Below are positions 40,766-49,800 of a stretch of DNA of 64,000 bases, one piece after another (the stretch's first letter is position 1; each line of letters opens with the position of its first letter). The DNA comes from DASPKT01 sp035626475 (GTDB taxonomy: Bacteria > Pseudomonadota > Alphaproteobacteria > Azospirillales > Azospirillaceae). The notes under the pieces were generated by a model, which worked only from the letters and a program-made list of their open reading frames with translations, did not search any database and was not told the origin of the DNA. The DNA is taken from NCBI GenBank assembly GCA_035626475.1, contig DASPNP010000035.1:1-64000 (forward strand), read 5' to 3'. The position numbers and the translations under genes were made by a program.

Positions 40766-42888
40766 GCCTGGGAGGCCTCGGCGGGCCGCCGGCGCCCTAC
40801 CCGCCGCTGCGCGACGACATCACCCTGCTGCCCGGCCCGGCCGCGGCCGACGGCTCGCCCAGCTGGACCCTGTTCGACGCCGCCGCCAACCGCTATGTCC
40901 GCATCGGCTGGCTGGAGTTCGAGGTGCTGTCGCGCTGGGATCTGGCCGGCGCCGCTCCCATCGCCGCGGCCATCAACGCCCAGACCACATTGCGGGTCGC
41001 TGCAGAGGAGGTGGAAGGCATCAGGCGCTTCCTGGACGGGGCCGGGCTGTTGCGCGGCGCCGGCGCCGCCACGACCGAGCGGCTGCTGGCGCAGCGCAAG
41101 GCCGGCCGCATGGGCGCCGCCATGTGGCTGCTGAAGAACTACCTGTTCGTCCGTATCCCCCTGGTGCGCCCGGCCCGCTTCCTGGCGGCGACGCTGCCGC
41201 GGGTCGGCTTCGTCTTCACCCCAGGCTTCGCGCTGGCGGTGCTGGCGGCGGGGCTGCTGGGGCTGTGGCTGGTGGGGCGGCAGTGGGAGAGCTTCACCCA
41301 CGCCCTGCCCGACCTGTTCACGGCGGAGGGCGCGGTCATGGCGGCCCTGGCGCTGGCCCTGTCCAAGCTGCTGCACGAGGCCGGCCACGCCTACACCGCC
41401 ACCCGCCACGGCTGCCGCGTGGGCAGCATGGGCGTGGCGCTGCTGGTGCTGTGGCCGGTGCTCTACACCGACACGACCGAGGCTTGGCGACTGACCGAGC
41501 GGCGGAAGAGGCTGCAGATCGGCGCCGCCGGCATGGCGGCGGAGCTGGCGCTGGCGGCCGTCGCCACCGTCGCCTGGGCGCTGCTGCCCGACGGGCCGGC
41601 GCGCACCGCCTGCCTGGTGCTGGCGACCACCGCCTGGGTGCTGACCCTGGCGGTGAACCTGAACCCCTTCATGCGCTTCGACGGCTATTTCCTGGCCAGC
41701 GACTGGCTGGAGGAGCCGAACCTGCAGGACCGCTCCTTCGCGCTGGCGCGCTGGTGGCTGCGCGAGCGGCTGTTCGGCTTCGGCGACCCGGTGCCGGAGG
41801 AGATGCCGGCCCCGCGCCGCCGCCTGCTGATCGCCTACGGCCTGTGCACCTGGGTGTACCGGTTCTTCCTGTTCCTGGGCATCGCGCTGCTGGTCTACCA
41901 TCTCTTCTTCAAGCTGCTGGGGCTGCTCTTGTTCGCCGTCGAGATCGGCTGGTTCATCCTCCGCCCGGTGTGGCGGGAGCTGGGGGAATGGCTGAAGCGG
42001 CGCGGCGCCATGCGCTGGAACCGGCCGAGCGGCCGCACCGCCGCCTTGGCCGGCATCTTCCTGCTGCTAGCGCTGCTGCCCTGGCGCGCGGAGGTCTCCG
42101 CCCCGGCCCTGCTGCGCGCGGGCCAGCAGGCTACGCTTTTCGCGCCCCGGCCAGCCCGGGTGGTGGAGGTGGCGGTGCGCGAGGGCGCCGCCGTCGCCGC
42201 CGGGCAACCGGTGCTGCGGCTCGCGTCGCCCGAGTTGGAGCAGGACCTCCGCATGGCAGAGCTGAAGGCGCGCTCCGCCGCCGCCCAGATCGGCGCGTTC
42301 AGCGCCCAGGGTGATGCCGCCGGCCGGGCGCCGGTGCTGTGGGAGGAGTACGCCGCTGCCAGCGCCGACTTGGTGGCGCTGGGCACCGAGGCGAAGCAGC
42401 TGGTGCTGGCGGCGCCGCTGGACGGGCGGGTGGCCGAACTGGCCGACCATCTCCGCCAGGGCGACTGGGTCGGCCCTAAGGAGCCGCTGGCGCTCGTGAC
42501 CGATGCCGGCCCGGCCGTCGTGGAGGCCTATGTCGGCGAGGCCGACCTAGCCCGGCTGGCGGTGGGGCAGAGCGCCGTCTTTCAGCCCGTCTCCATCCTG
42601 GAGCCGTCGGTGCCGCTGGTGATCAGGGCGATCGACCGCGCCGCCGTGCGCGACCTGCGGGCGCCGGAGCTGGCCTCCGTCCATGGCGGCGAGATCGCCG
42701 TGCGCCAGGCCGAGGGCAGGCTGCTGGTGCCGGACGCCGCCCTCTACCGGGTGCTGCTGGCCGCCGAGACCGGCGCCCCGTCCCGGGCGCGGCCCGGCCG
42801 CGTGTCCATCGCCGCCGAGCGCGAGAGTCCGGCCCTGCGCCTGATCCGGCACGTCGCCGGCGTGCTGATCCGCGAGAGCGGCTTCTGA
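40750..42888 (+). CDS. PqqD-like / M50 peptidase / HlyD fusion, probable export core
   Basis: Encodes 712 residues. Residues ~17-105 resemble the PqqD winged-helix peptide-binding fold (PYPPLRDDITLLPG ... VEGIRRFLDGAGLL). A polytopic membrane region has the M50 metalloprotease zinc motif HEAGH (His209, Glu210, His213) and the second motif NLNPFMRFDGYF with Asp311 as third ligand. Further TMs lie up to ~440, then a lipoyl/HlyD-like periplasmic part (APRPARVVEVAVREGAAVAAGQ ... LAAPLDGRVAEL). The zinc site looks intact, so it may be proteolytic. No ABC ATPase is encoded nearby, and this protein is the only candidate inner-membrane translocon for the adhesin. The fusion is known from genome annotations beside giant LEPR proteins, as far as I recall. 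Confidence 0.85.
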   Translation: MAGLLSLGGLGGPPAPYPPLRDDITLLPGPAAADGSPSWTLFDAAANRYVRIGWLEFEVLSRWDLAGAAPIAAAINAQTTLRVAAEEVEGIRRFLDGAGLLRGAGAATTERLLAQRKAGRMGAAMWLLKNYLFVRIPLVRPARFLAATLPRVGFVFTPGFALAVLAAGLLGLWLVGRQWESFTHALPDLFTAEGAVMAALALALSKLLHEAGHAYTATRHGCRVGSMGVALLVLWPVLYTDTTEAWRLTERRKRLQIGAAGMAAELALAAVATVAWALLPDGPARTACLVLATTAWVLTLAVNLNPFMRFDGYFLASDWLEEPNLQDRSFALARWWLRERLFGFGDPVPEEMPAPRRRLLIAYGLCTWVYRFFLFLGIALLVYHLFFKLLGLLLFAVEIGWFILRPVWRELGEWLKRRGAMRWNRPSGRTAALAGIFLLLALLPWRAEVSAPALLRAGQQATLFAPRPARVVEVAVREGAAVAAGQPVLRLASPELEQDLRMAELKARSAAAQIGAFSAQGDAAGRAPVLWEEYAAASADLVALGTEAKQLVLAAPLDGRVAELADHLRQGDWVGPKEPLALVTDAGPAVVEAYVGEADLARLAVGQSAVFQPVSILEPSVPLVIRAIDRAAVRDLRAPELASVHGGEIAVRQAEGRLLVPDAALYRVLLAAETGAPSRARPGRVSIAAERESPALRLIRHVAGVLIRESGF

Positions 42889-42890
42889 GG

Positions 42891-43079
42891 CCGGCCCTGG
42901 GGTCGACCACCCGCCACGCCGCGCGCTGGGAGGCGGCGCTGGAACGGGCGCCGGCGCCCCTGACCTTCGCCTGGGGACTGGCCGACCCGATCTCCGGCGC
43001 GCACATGCCGGCGCGCATCCGGGAGCGCTGCCGCGGCGCCGACATCCGCGGCTGGGACTATGTCGGCCGACCGGCCTAG
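42891..43079 (+). pseudogene. C-terminal remnant of an alpha/beta hydrolase
   Basis: In the frame that starts just after the M50-fusion stop, ~60 codons encode WEAALERAPAPLTFAWGLAD followed by PISGAHMPARIRERC, the typical acid-residue region of alpha/beta hydrolases (WGxxDP..), and stop at TAG 43077. The catalytic His that should follow is missing and there is no start codon or N-terminal domain. It is a decayed fragment, unlikely to be expressed. Confidence 0.6.
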
Positions 43080-43214
43080 GCGCCGGCCCCTTTCACCTGT
43101 CCGTTTCCGCTACCACCAAGGACGCATGGCCGGGCCCGGCCGCCGCCCTAGCTTTGGGTGGCGGAACGGGATGCCGGATCGCGGCGCCGCTGGGAAGCGC
43201 GGAAGGGAATGGAC

Positions 43215-44753
43215 ATGATCGCAGGGCAGAGCCGCCTGGACCCTCATGAGGACGGGCTGCTGGCGACGGCCGGGGTCGCCGTCTGGCGGCTGGCCGGCAC
43301 CGGGACCCGGCCGTCCTGGCGGATCGACTGGTCCGACGATGCCGACCGCATCCTCGGCGCCAGCCCGGCCCCGGCGCTGCCCAGCGATCTGGTGCGGATC
43401 GTTCCGGCTTCGGAACGGACCCGCTTCGCCGATTGGTGGGCGGAGGTGGTGCTGGCCCCCGACGCGCCGCCGCCGCCGATCGAGGTCAAGGTCGCCGATG
43501 CCGCCGGTGGGTTCCGCCATCTGCGCTTCGCGGCGGCGCCCGGCGGCCGGGCCGGCACCGTGCTGGACGTGACCGGGCCGCGTCTGCAGGCGATCGAGTT
43601 GGAAGCCCTCAGGCAACGGGCGGAGGAGGCGCGGCACGCCAAGGCGCTGTTCCTGGCCAATATGAGCCACGAGCTGCGCACGCCGCTGAACGCGGTCATC
43701 GGCTTCGCCGAGCTGATCAAGGCCGAGGCCGGGGAGAGCGCCGCCGGCGCCGGCCTCATCGATTACGCCAACGACATCTCCTTCGCCGGCCGGCACCTGC
43801 TGGACGTGCTGAGCGACTGCCTGGACTTCGCGACGGCCCAGGCGGGGCGGCTGGCGCTGGAGGACGATTATTTCGCGGCTTGCGACCTGCTGTGCGACGC
43901 CGAGCGGCTGCTGAAGGCGCGCGCCGCCGGCAGCCGCATCGCCCTGACGGTGGAGCTGCCGCCGCCCTCGCTGCTGCTGCGCGGCGACCGGCGCCGGCTG
44001 CGGCAGGCGTTGGTGAACCTCATCTCCAACGGGGTGAAGTACACGGCCGGCGGCGGCACGGTCTGGGCGTCGCTGCAGCTGCTGGCGGACGGGCAGCCCT
44101 GCCTCGTGGTGTCCGACACGGGCGTCGGCATCGAGGCGAAGGATCTGCCGCTGGCCCTGGCGCCGTTCGGGCGCGTGGCCAACCCGCTGACCCAGGAGCG
44201 CGAGGGCGCCGGGCTGGGTCTGCCCATCGCCCGCTCCATCGCCGAGCTGCATGGCGGCAACCTCTTCATCAACAGCGTCCCCGGCGTCGGCACCACAGCG
44301 TTCCTGGCGCTGCCCGTCGAGCGCGTGCTGACGCCCGGCGGCGTGGCGAAGCCCACCATCGCCGGCCTGCAGGCGTTCTTCCACCTGGACGGCCGCCATG
44401 TCGGCGAGGTGGTGGACACGCTGGACCAGGAGGCGCTGGACGCGCTGCCGATCGGCACCGTGCTGCTGGACTCCCGGGGAACGGTGCTGCGGTACAACGC
44501 CGCCGAGGAGAGGCTCGCCGAACGCCCGGCCGAGCTGGTGCTGGGCCGCAACTTCTTCCGCGAGGTGGCGCCCTGCACCTTCACGCCCGACTTCTTCGGG
44601 CGGTTCGAGGCGATGCTGCGCGACGGCGCGCATCCGGCGGGCGCGGTGTTCAGCTACGTCTTCCCCTTCCCCGGCCGCCCCACCAAGGTGCTCGTCGAGC
44701 TCCGCGCCGGCGCCGATCCGGGGACCGTGTGGGTGCTGGTGCGCTGGGCATGA
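43215..44753 (+). CDS. histidine kinase with a C-terminal photoactive yellow protein domain
   Basis: Encodes 512 residues from ATG 43215, chosen because AAGGGA lies 6 nt upstream. Residues ~20-125 are PAS-like; HisKA has MSHELRTPLNAVIGFAELI with phospho-His152; HATPase has DTGVGIE and GAGLGLPIARSIAEL. Residues ~396-512 match photoactive yellow protein along its whole length: LDALPIGTVLLDSRG, YNAAE with Tyr427 and Glu431 (PYP Tyr42/Glu46), Arg437 (Arg52) and VAPCT with Cys454 (the p-coumarate-binding Cys69), ending VWVLVRW. PYP Thr50 is Ala435 here. Known kinase-linked PYPs have the PYP domain N-terminal; here it is C-terminal. Predicted cytosolic blue-light sensor kinase. No receiver is adjacent; it sits right after the adhesin export genes. 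Confidence 0.88.
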   Translation: MIAGQSRLDPHEDGLLATAGVAVWRLAGTGTRPSWRIDWSDDADRILGASPAPALPSDLVRIVPASERTRFADWWAEVVLAPDAPPPPIEVKVADAAGGFRHLRFAAAPGGRAGTVLDVTGPRLQAIELEALRQRAEEARHAKALFLANMSHELRTPLNAVIGFAELIKAEAGESAAGAGLIDYANDISFAGRHLLDVLSDCLDFATAQAGRLALEDDYFAACDLLCDAERLLKARAAGSRIALTVELPPPSLLLRGDRRRLRQALVNLISNGVKYTAGGGTVWASLQLLADGQPCLVVSDTGVGIEAKDLPLALAPFGRVANPLTQEREGAGLGLPIARSIAELHGGNLFINSVPGVGTTAFLALPVERVLTPGGVAKPTIAGLQAFFHLDGRHVGEVVDTLDQEALDALPIGTVLLDSRGTVLRYNAAEERLAERPAELVLGRNFFREVAPCTFTPDFFGRFEAMLRDGAHPAGAVFSYVFPFPGRPTKVLVELRAGADPGTVWVLVRWA

Positions 44754-44826
44754 GCCCCTACCCGGACGGGGGCACCGCGGCGCGGTCGTGGCTACCCCCG
44801 CCGGCCGTCTTGATCGGGGCGGCGCC

Positions 44827-45057
44827 ATGACCGACTTAGCTGCTCCACCGGAATGCGGAGATGGAAAATTGGCGGAAGCGCGGGCGACATTGCGGGCGGA
44901 GCAGCTCCTGAAGGCCTGGGGCAAGTCGAAGGCCATAGAGGTCGCCGGGCGCAACCTGGCGGAGGCCAAGCGCACGGGCTCGCGGGAGCACCAGGCCTTC
45001 TGCGCCGCCGTCTGCGACGAGCTGCGCCGCCTCACCGGCGCGCCCGCCCCGGTGTGA
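44827..45057 (+). CDS. small hypothetical protein
   Basis: Encodes 76 residues, cytosolic, helical and alanine-rich with a central LLKAWGKSKAIEVAGRNLAE amphipathic helix and two cysteines near the C-terminus. No family is recognised. It lies 73 nt after the PYP-kinase, on the same strand, and no good ribosome-binding site precedes ATG 44827. A coding gene is plausible because the composition matches its neighbours, but a chance frame in GC-rich DNA is possible. Confidence 0.45.
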   Translation: MTDLAAPPECGDGKLAEARATLRAEQLLKAWGKSKAIEVAGRNLAEAKRTGSREHQAFCAAVCDELRRLTGAPAPV

Positions 45058-45176
45058 CGGCCGTCATGGCCGGCGGCGCTCCTCATCCTGCGGAATGATG
45101 CCGGATTTCGGCATCTGTAGGCGGCGCGCCCGGCCGCCGCCCTCTGGTACTTGTTGCACCCGGGCCGGCATCCCCG

Positions 45177-45779
45177 ATGTCCGATGCGCCCGATCCCTGG
45201 AGCGTCCGCGTGCACCGATCCATCCTGTCCAGCGAGATGCCCAGCCTGCCGGCGCTGCAGGACAACAATGCCGCGGACCTGGTCTTCGATCCGGCCGGCG
45301 CCTCCGGCGTCCGCGCGCTGGAGACCTACCGGGACGTCGCCGCGCTGATGATCGACCAGCTGGAGACGGACTGGCCGCGCGCCGCGGCGATCATGGAGCG
45401 CCTCGCCCACTACGTCACCGGGCACCTGCGCACCGGGCGCGACGACGTCGTGCCCTCCCGGCCGCTGGTCTACACGATCTTCGACATGGGCCTGTGCGGC
45501 TATTACGAGGCGCGGAACAGCGCGGACGACCTGCGGTTCGCCGCCTTCATCCGGGCCGTCCTGGCCGAGGCGGCGGGGCGGATGGGCGGCATCGTGCTGG
45601 CCGCCGGCACCCGGCGCTGGTGCCCCGCCGGCGGCGTGCCGCTCTCCTGGTGGCTGGAGGATGTGGATTCTCGGTCGGTGCAGGTGCATCAGCGCCGGTC
45701 CGGCGCCGACATCTCCGCCGCGCTCTCGGCCTTCATCCTGTGCGACGCCGATCGCCGCATCCTGAGGCGGGCGGCATGA
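45177..45779 (+). CDS. hypothetical protein
   Basis: Encodes 200 residues, soluble, without signal or membrane segments. The middle has a helical block (ALMIDQLETDWPRAAAIMERLAHYV) and a conserved-looking LVYTIFDMGLCGYYEARN; the C-terminus is Trp/Gly-rich (TRRWCPAGGVPLSWWLEDV). I recognise no family. It is on the plus strand before a DUF4402 gene with its own promoter, so it is probably a separate unit, possibly with 44827-45057. Confidence 0.6.
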   Translation: MSDAPDPWSVRVHRSILSSEMPSLPALQDNNAADLVFDPAGASGVRALETYRDVAALMIDQLETDWPRAAAIMERLAHYVTGHLRTGRDDVVPSRPLVYTIFDMGLCGYYEARNSADDLRFAAFIRAVLAEAAGRMGGIVLAAGTRRWCPAGGVPLSWWLEDVDSRSVQVHQRRSGADISAALSAFILCDADRRILRRAA

Positions 45780-45791
45780 GCAGGCCTTTAC

Positions 45792-45819
45792 TTGACGTTA
45801 AGGTCCACCGCCCTAGAGT
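45792..45819 (+). promoter_or_regulatory. sigma70-type promoter of the DUF4402 gene, predicting a leaderless mRNA
   Basis: TTGACG (45792-45797), 16-bp spacer, TAGAGT (45814-45819). The ATG at 45827 lies only 7 nt after the -10 box, so transcription would begin at or next to the start codon; no Shine-Dalgarno fits between. Prediction from consensus matching only. Confidence 0.5.
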
Positions 45820-45826
45820 CGCTGTC

Positions 45827-46333
45827 ATGAGACAATGGCTCCAATCCTCGGTGCTTCTCGTCCTCGGCGGTGCCGCCCTGCTCGCCGCGCCGGCCCTGGC
45901 CGCGACCGCGAACTTCAACGCCACCGCCATGATCATCGGCCCCATCAACGTCGCGCCGGTGACGCAGCTCTCCTTCGGCAGCCTGTTCGCCGGCGCCTCG
46001 GCGGGAACAGTGACGATCGACGCGTCGGGCAACCGGAACACCAGCGGCGGCGTCACCGCCGGCGGCGGGTCGGTCTCGGCCGCCAGCTTCACCATCTCCG
46101 GCCAGGCCTCGCAGGCCTACACCATCACCCTGCCGGCGGCGACCAACCTGACCAGCGGCGCCAACACGATGCCGATCAGCATCGCCGCCGCCGACCTCAG
46201 CGGCGGTTCCACGACGCGCGTCACCGATGCCGGCGGGAACGACAGCTTCAGCCTGGGCGGCACGCTGTCCGTGGGGGCCAACCAGGCGCCCGGCTCCTAC
46301 GCCGCGACCCTGACCATCACAGTCAACCACTGA
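45827..46333 (+). CDS. DUF4402 pilin-like secreted subunit
   Basis: Encodes 168 residues with a Sec signal peptide (SSVLLVLGGAALLAAPALA). The mature part is a beta-rich DUF4402 domain: ATANFNATAMIIGPINV..., a GxxxxGTVTIDASGN strand, SFTISGQASQAYTITLPA and a C-terminal GTLSVGANQAPGSYAATLTITV. Such proteins are exported to the periplasm and assembled by chaperone-usher systems; the C-terminal strand ends in alternating hydrophobics as in donor-strand pilins. It is convergent with the pilus operon (46341-51387) with a 7-bp gap, and has its own promoter. Confidence 0.85.
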   Translation: MRQWLQSSVLLVLGGAALLAAPALAATANFNATAMIIGPINVAPVTQLSFGSLFAGASAGTVTIDASGNRNTSGGVTAGGGSVSAASFTISGQASQAYTITLPAATNLTSGANTMPISIAAADLSGGSTTRVTDAGGNDSFSLGGTLSVGANQAPGSYAATLTITVNH

Positions 46334-46340
46334 CGCCGGG

Positions 46341-46847
46341 TCAGTAGTTCACCGTCATCACGAAGCTGCCGGTGTAGCTGCCGGCGACCTGCGTCGCCGA
46401 CACGTTCAGCACGGCGCCGACCGACAGCGTGTCGGTGCCGCTCGCGTTCAGCATCCGCACCAGGGTGCCGCCCGTCACCAGCGTGCTGTTGAACGACACC
46501 GACATGGTCTGCGCGCCCGAGGTGATGTTCGCGGTCGGCGGCAGGGTGATCGTGTAATTGACGCTGGGATCGCCGGTGATGTTGAACCGGGCGGCGGCGA
46601 TGGTGCCGCCCGTGAGCGCCACCACGCCGCCGGTCACGGTCCGCGTCCCGGTGGCGCTGACCGTCAGCGTGCCGGCGGTGTTGGTGCGGGTGAAGCGGCC
46701 GAACTGCAGCTGGGTCGCGGTGGTGATCTTGATGGGCTTGGCCTCGGCCGCGCCCCAGGCCAGCGCGCCCAGGACGCACAGCAGCGCCGCGGCCCTGCGG
46801 CGGGTGCGGGCGCGGCGTTCAGCGGTCGGCGGGTTTCGTTCCATCAT
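46341..46847 (-). CDS. DUF4402 minor pilin / tip subunit
   Basis: Encodes 168 residues (start at 46847, or the adjacent ATG at 46844). A long basic N-terminus (RNPPTAERRARTRRR) precedes the signal core (AAALLCVLGALAWGAAEA). The mature DUF4402 domain has KITTATQLQFGRFTRTNTAG, RFNITGDPSVNYTITLP and the terminal VAGSYTGSFVMTVNY. It is the last gene of the operon pilin-chaperone-usher-DUF4402 and its start overlaps the usher end by 29 nt, suggesting translational coupling and a minor role such as tip or anchor. Confidence 0.82.
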   Translation of the reverse strand: MMERNPPTAERRARTRRRAAALLCVLGALAWGAAEAKPIKITTATQLQFGRFTRTNTAGTLTVSATGTRTVTGGVVALTGGTIAAARFNITGDPSVNYTITLPPTANITSGAQTMSVSFNSTLVTGGTLVRMLNASGTDTLSVGAVLNVSATQVAGSYTGSFVMTVNY

Positions 46848-49800
46848 CGGCGTACCTTACATCCAGATGCAGGTCGAAGCGGCTCAGATCTTCGGCCGAC
46901 AGGGTGAAGGCCACCGGCTTGGCGGCGATGGCGCGGCCGCGGTATTTCTGGTCGGGCGCCAGCCGCAGCGTGTAGTCGCCCGGCTCCATCCGCCCGAGGT
47001 TGAAGACGCCGTCGAAGGCGGTGCGCGCGGTGCGGACCTCGCCGGTCGCCGCCACCACCTCGACCGTGACGCCGCGGAGCGGCATCTCGCCGTCGCTGAG
47101 CCCCACCAGCACCAGCCCCTCGATCTCGCCCAGCTCGACCATGGGCATGTCCAGCGGGATGACGACGCCCGGCCGCGGCACCACCGTGACCGCGGAGGCG
47201 GCCGGCTGCAGGAACGGGTTGTCCACGGCCGCCGGGTCGAGATGCATCGCGACGGGCACGCCCGAGGTGAGGCCGCTGACCAGCACCTCGCCATCCGCGG
47301 TGTCGCCGTCGCGGGCCGAGCCGTTGACCGTGAGCCGGGCGCCGTCCATCGGCTTGTCGCCCGGCCCGAAGCGGCCGTCGCGGTCGATGTCGTGGAAGAC
47401 GCGGCCGGCGACGCTGCCGCCTGAGGCCAGGGGATTGCGCGAGACCACCGTGCGTTGCGGCGTGGCCCCCAGCGAGAAGGTGAAGCCGAGGCCGACATAG
47501 ACGCCGCCATCGGTGTCGAGGCGCGCCTGGAGGCCGCCGGCGAAACGGCGGAAGGACCGGGTGGCCGAGGCGCCGACGGTGCCGACGCCGCTCTCGAAGT
47601 CCCAGGCCCCCTGGGCGACGAAGCTGGTGTCGGTGAAGCGGTCGTCGCTCAGCGTGGCCACCAGCCGCTGCGCCTTGCCGTCCCAGATGTCGTGGATGTA
47701 GGCCACCGACAGCTCGCTCACCCCCAGCCGGTACCCCAGGTCGAGCGAGGCGATGGCCTCGTACCGCGCCGGGGCGCCGGGATTGTCGGTGCTGCGGCCG
47801 GCGACGTAGGTGTGCACCGCCAGCCCGTCGAAGCGGTTGCGGAAGCTGGCGGCCAGCTCCTGCGTCACCGACCCGTTGGTGCGCTCGGCCCGCAGCCCCT
47901 GCAAATCCACCGTCGTGCGCGGCAGCAGGCCGGGCGGGATGCTTCCGACCAGGCGGAAATCGGTGCCGCGCCGCTGCGCGCTGTCCCCCTGCCCCAGGAC
48001 GGCGCTTTCGAAGTCGTGGTACTCGCCATGGCCCAGGCTGAGGTTGACCGGGCCGATCGCGGTGTTCACGGCCCCCTTGAAGGCGGTGCCGCCGCCCGCC
48101 GTCATCACCGCGTCGCCGCGCAGGAAGCTGCCCAGCGCGGCGCTGCGGAAGCCCAGCCCGGCGAAGCTGTCCATCTGCTCGCTGACCTGCTCGACATCCT
48201 CCTCGTCCGGATCGGGGATGAACTGCCCGACCTCGTCGGCGGGACCGCGGTCGACGATCGGCGCGTCGAGCCGGCGCTGCAGCCGGATGCGGTCGCGGAC
48301 CGGCACATGGGCGGCGAAGCCCGACAGCGTCAGCATCTCGCCGACGCCCCGGTCGTGCTCCAGCGTCACCGCGGCCTGGTCGGCCCGGTCGGGCGCGTTG
48401 GGCGCGCGCCGAACGCTGTCGAAGACCGAGCGGCCGCTCTGGGTCAGGCTGAAGCGCGTCGCCGAGGCGCCCTTGGCCAGCAGTCCGGTGGAGATCAGGA
48501 CGTTGCGCGTCTCCTCGATCTTCTGGCCCTGCGGCCCATACAGCACGACGCGGAACCGGTTGTTGCCGGAGGTCAGCGGCACGTCGTCGAAGACGTAGCG
48601 GCCGGTGGGGCCGACCCGCTGGACCGCGATCAGGTCGCCGTCGAGATAGAGTTCCGCCTCGTAGCCGGCCGGCCCGTCGCCGTCCAGCGTCACCCGGTCG
48701 AACTCCGGGTTGAAGTCCAGCGGCGTCGTGGAGAAGTAGACGCCGCGGTTGAGGCGGCTGTTGGCGACCAGGCCGATGCTGGGGGTCACCACGTCCCCTA
48801 GCACGAACTCGCGCAGCGGCCCGATGCCCAGCACCCCGCCGGCATCGTCCGCCCGCTCCAGGCTGAAGCGGCCGGAGCGCACCGGCACGCCCTCGTCGCC
48901 GGTGATGGTCAGCCGGGCCGACATCCAGGCGAAGTCGCCGGCGGCCAGGATCGAGTGGTTCAGGAACGGCCCCGGCCCGCGCTCGTAGCCGCTGTCCACC
49001 GCGACGTCCAGGCTGGGGACGGACAGGAAGCCGTGCGCGCTGGGATGGCGGGGCGGCAGCTCCTTGCGGTCGCTGCGCCGGGCGCCGGAGAGTTTGGCGC
49101 GCCGGTCCTCCCGCTGCAGCCGCTCCTCGATCGGCAGGGGCTCCCTCGGGTCGAGATAGAGGTGGCTCTCTCGCTGGTTCAGCGACACCTGGACCGGCCA
49201 GAGCCGCCCGAGCAGCCCGCCGCTGACGAAGATGGCGCCGTCGAGCAGCATGGCGTCGCCCGGCGCGATCGGCCGCTTCTGGCCGTCGACCACGGCCTCG
49301 CGGGCATGCACGTCCAGGCCGAAGCGCCGGCTCTCCTCGACCACCCAGCCGTCGGCGACGCCGCGCTCCTCGTCGGCGTCGATGGCGATCTCCAGCGCCT
49401 CCGCGATCTCGCGCAGCGGCACCAGCACCTCGTCGCCGCGCAGGAACACGATGGTTCCCTGGATCAGGCCGGACTTCCGGAGGTAGACGTCGACCACCAG
49501 CTCCTCGAGGTCCGCCTCGTAGCGGCGCTCCAGCACGGGAGAGGCCGCGGGCTGGGCCGGGACGGCGGGAACGACGGGCGGCGGGGTCAGCGGCACCGAG
49601 GTGCGGGTCTGGCCCGGAATGCCCCTATGCCGCGCCGGCAGCGTCTCCACGGGAAGCCCGCGCTGCGGGTCGCGGGGCGCGGCCGGGTCGGGCGGCGCGT
49701 TGCGCTGCTTGCCCGGCGGCGGGACGGGGACGACGGCGGCCTGGGTTCCGTTCGGCGCCGACCAGGGCGGCGTCTTGGAGAGGATCTGCGAGCCGGGCGG

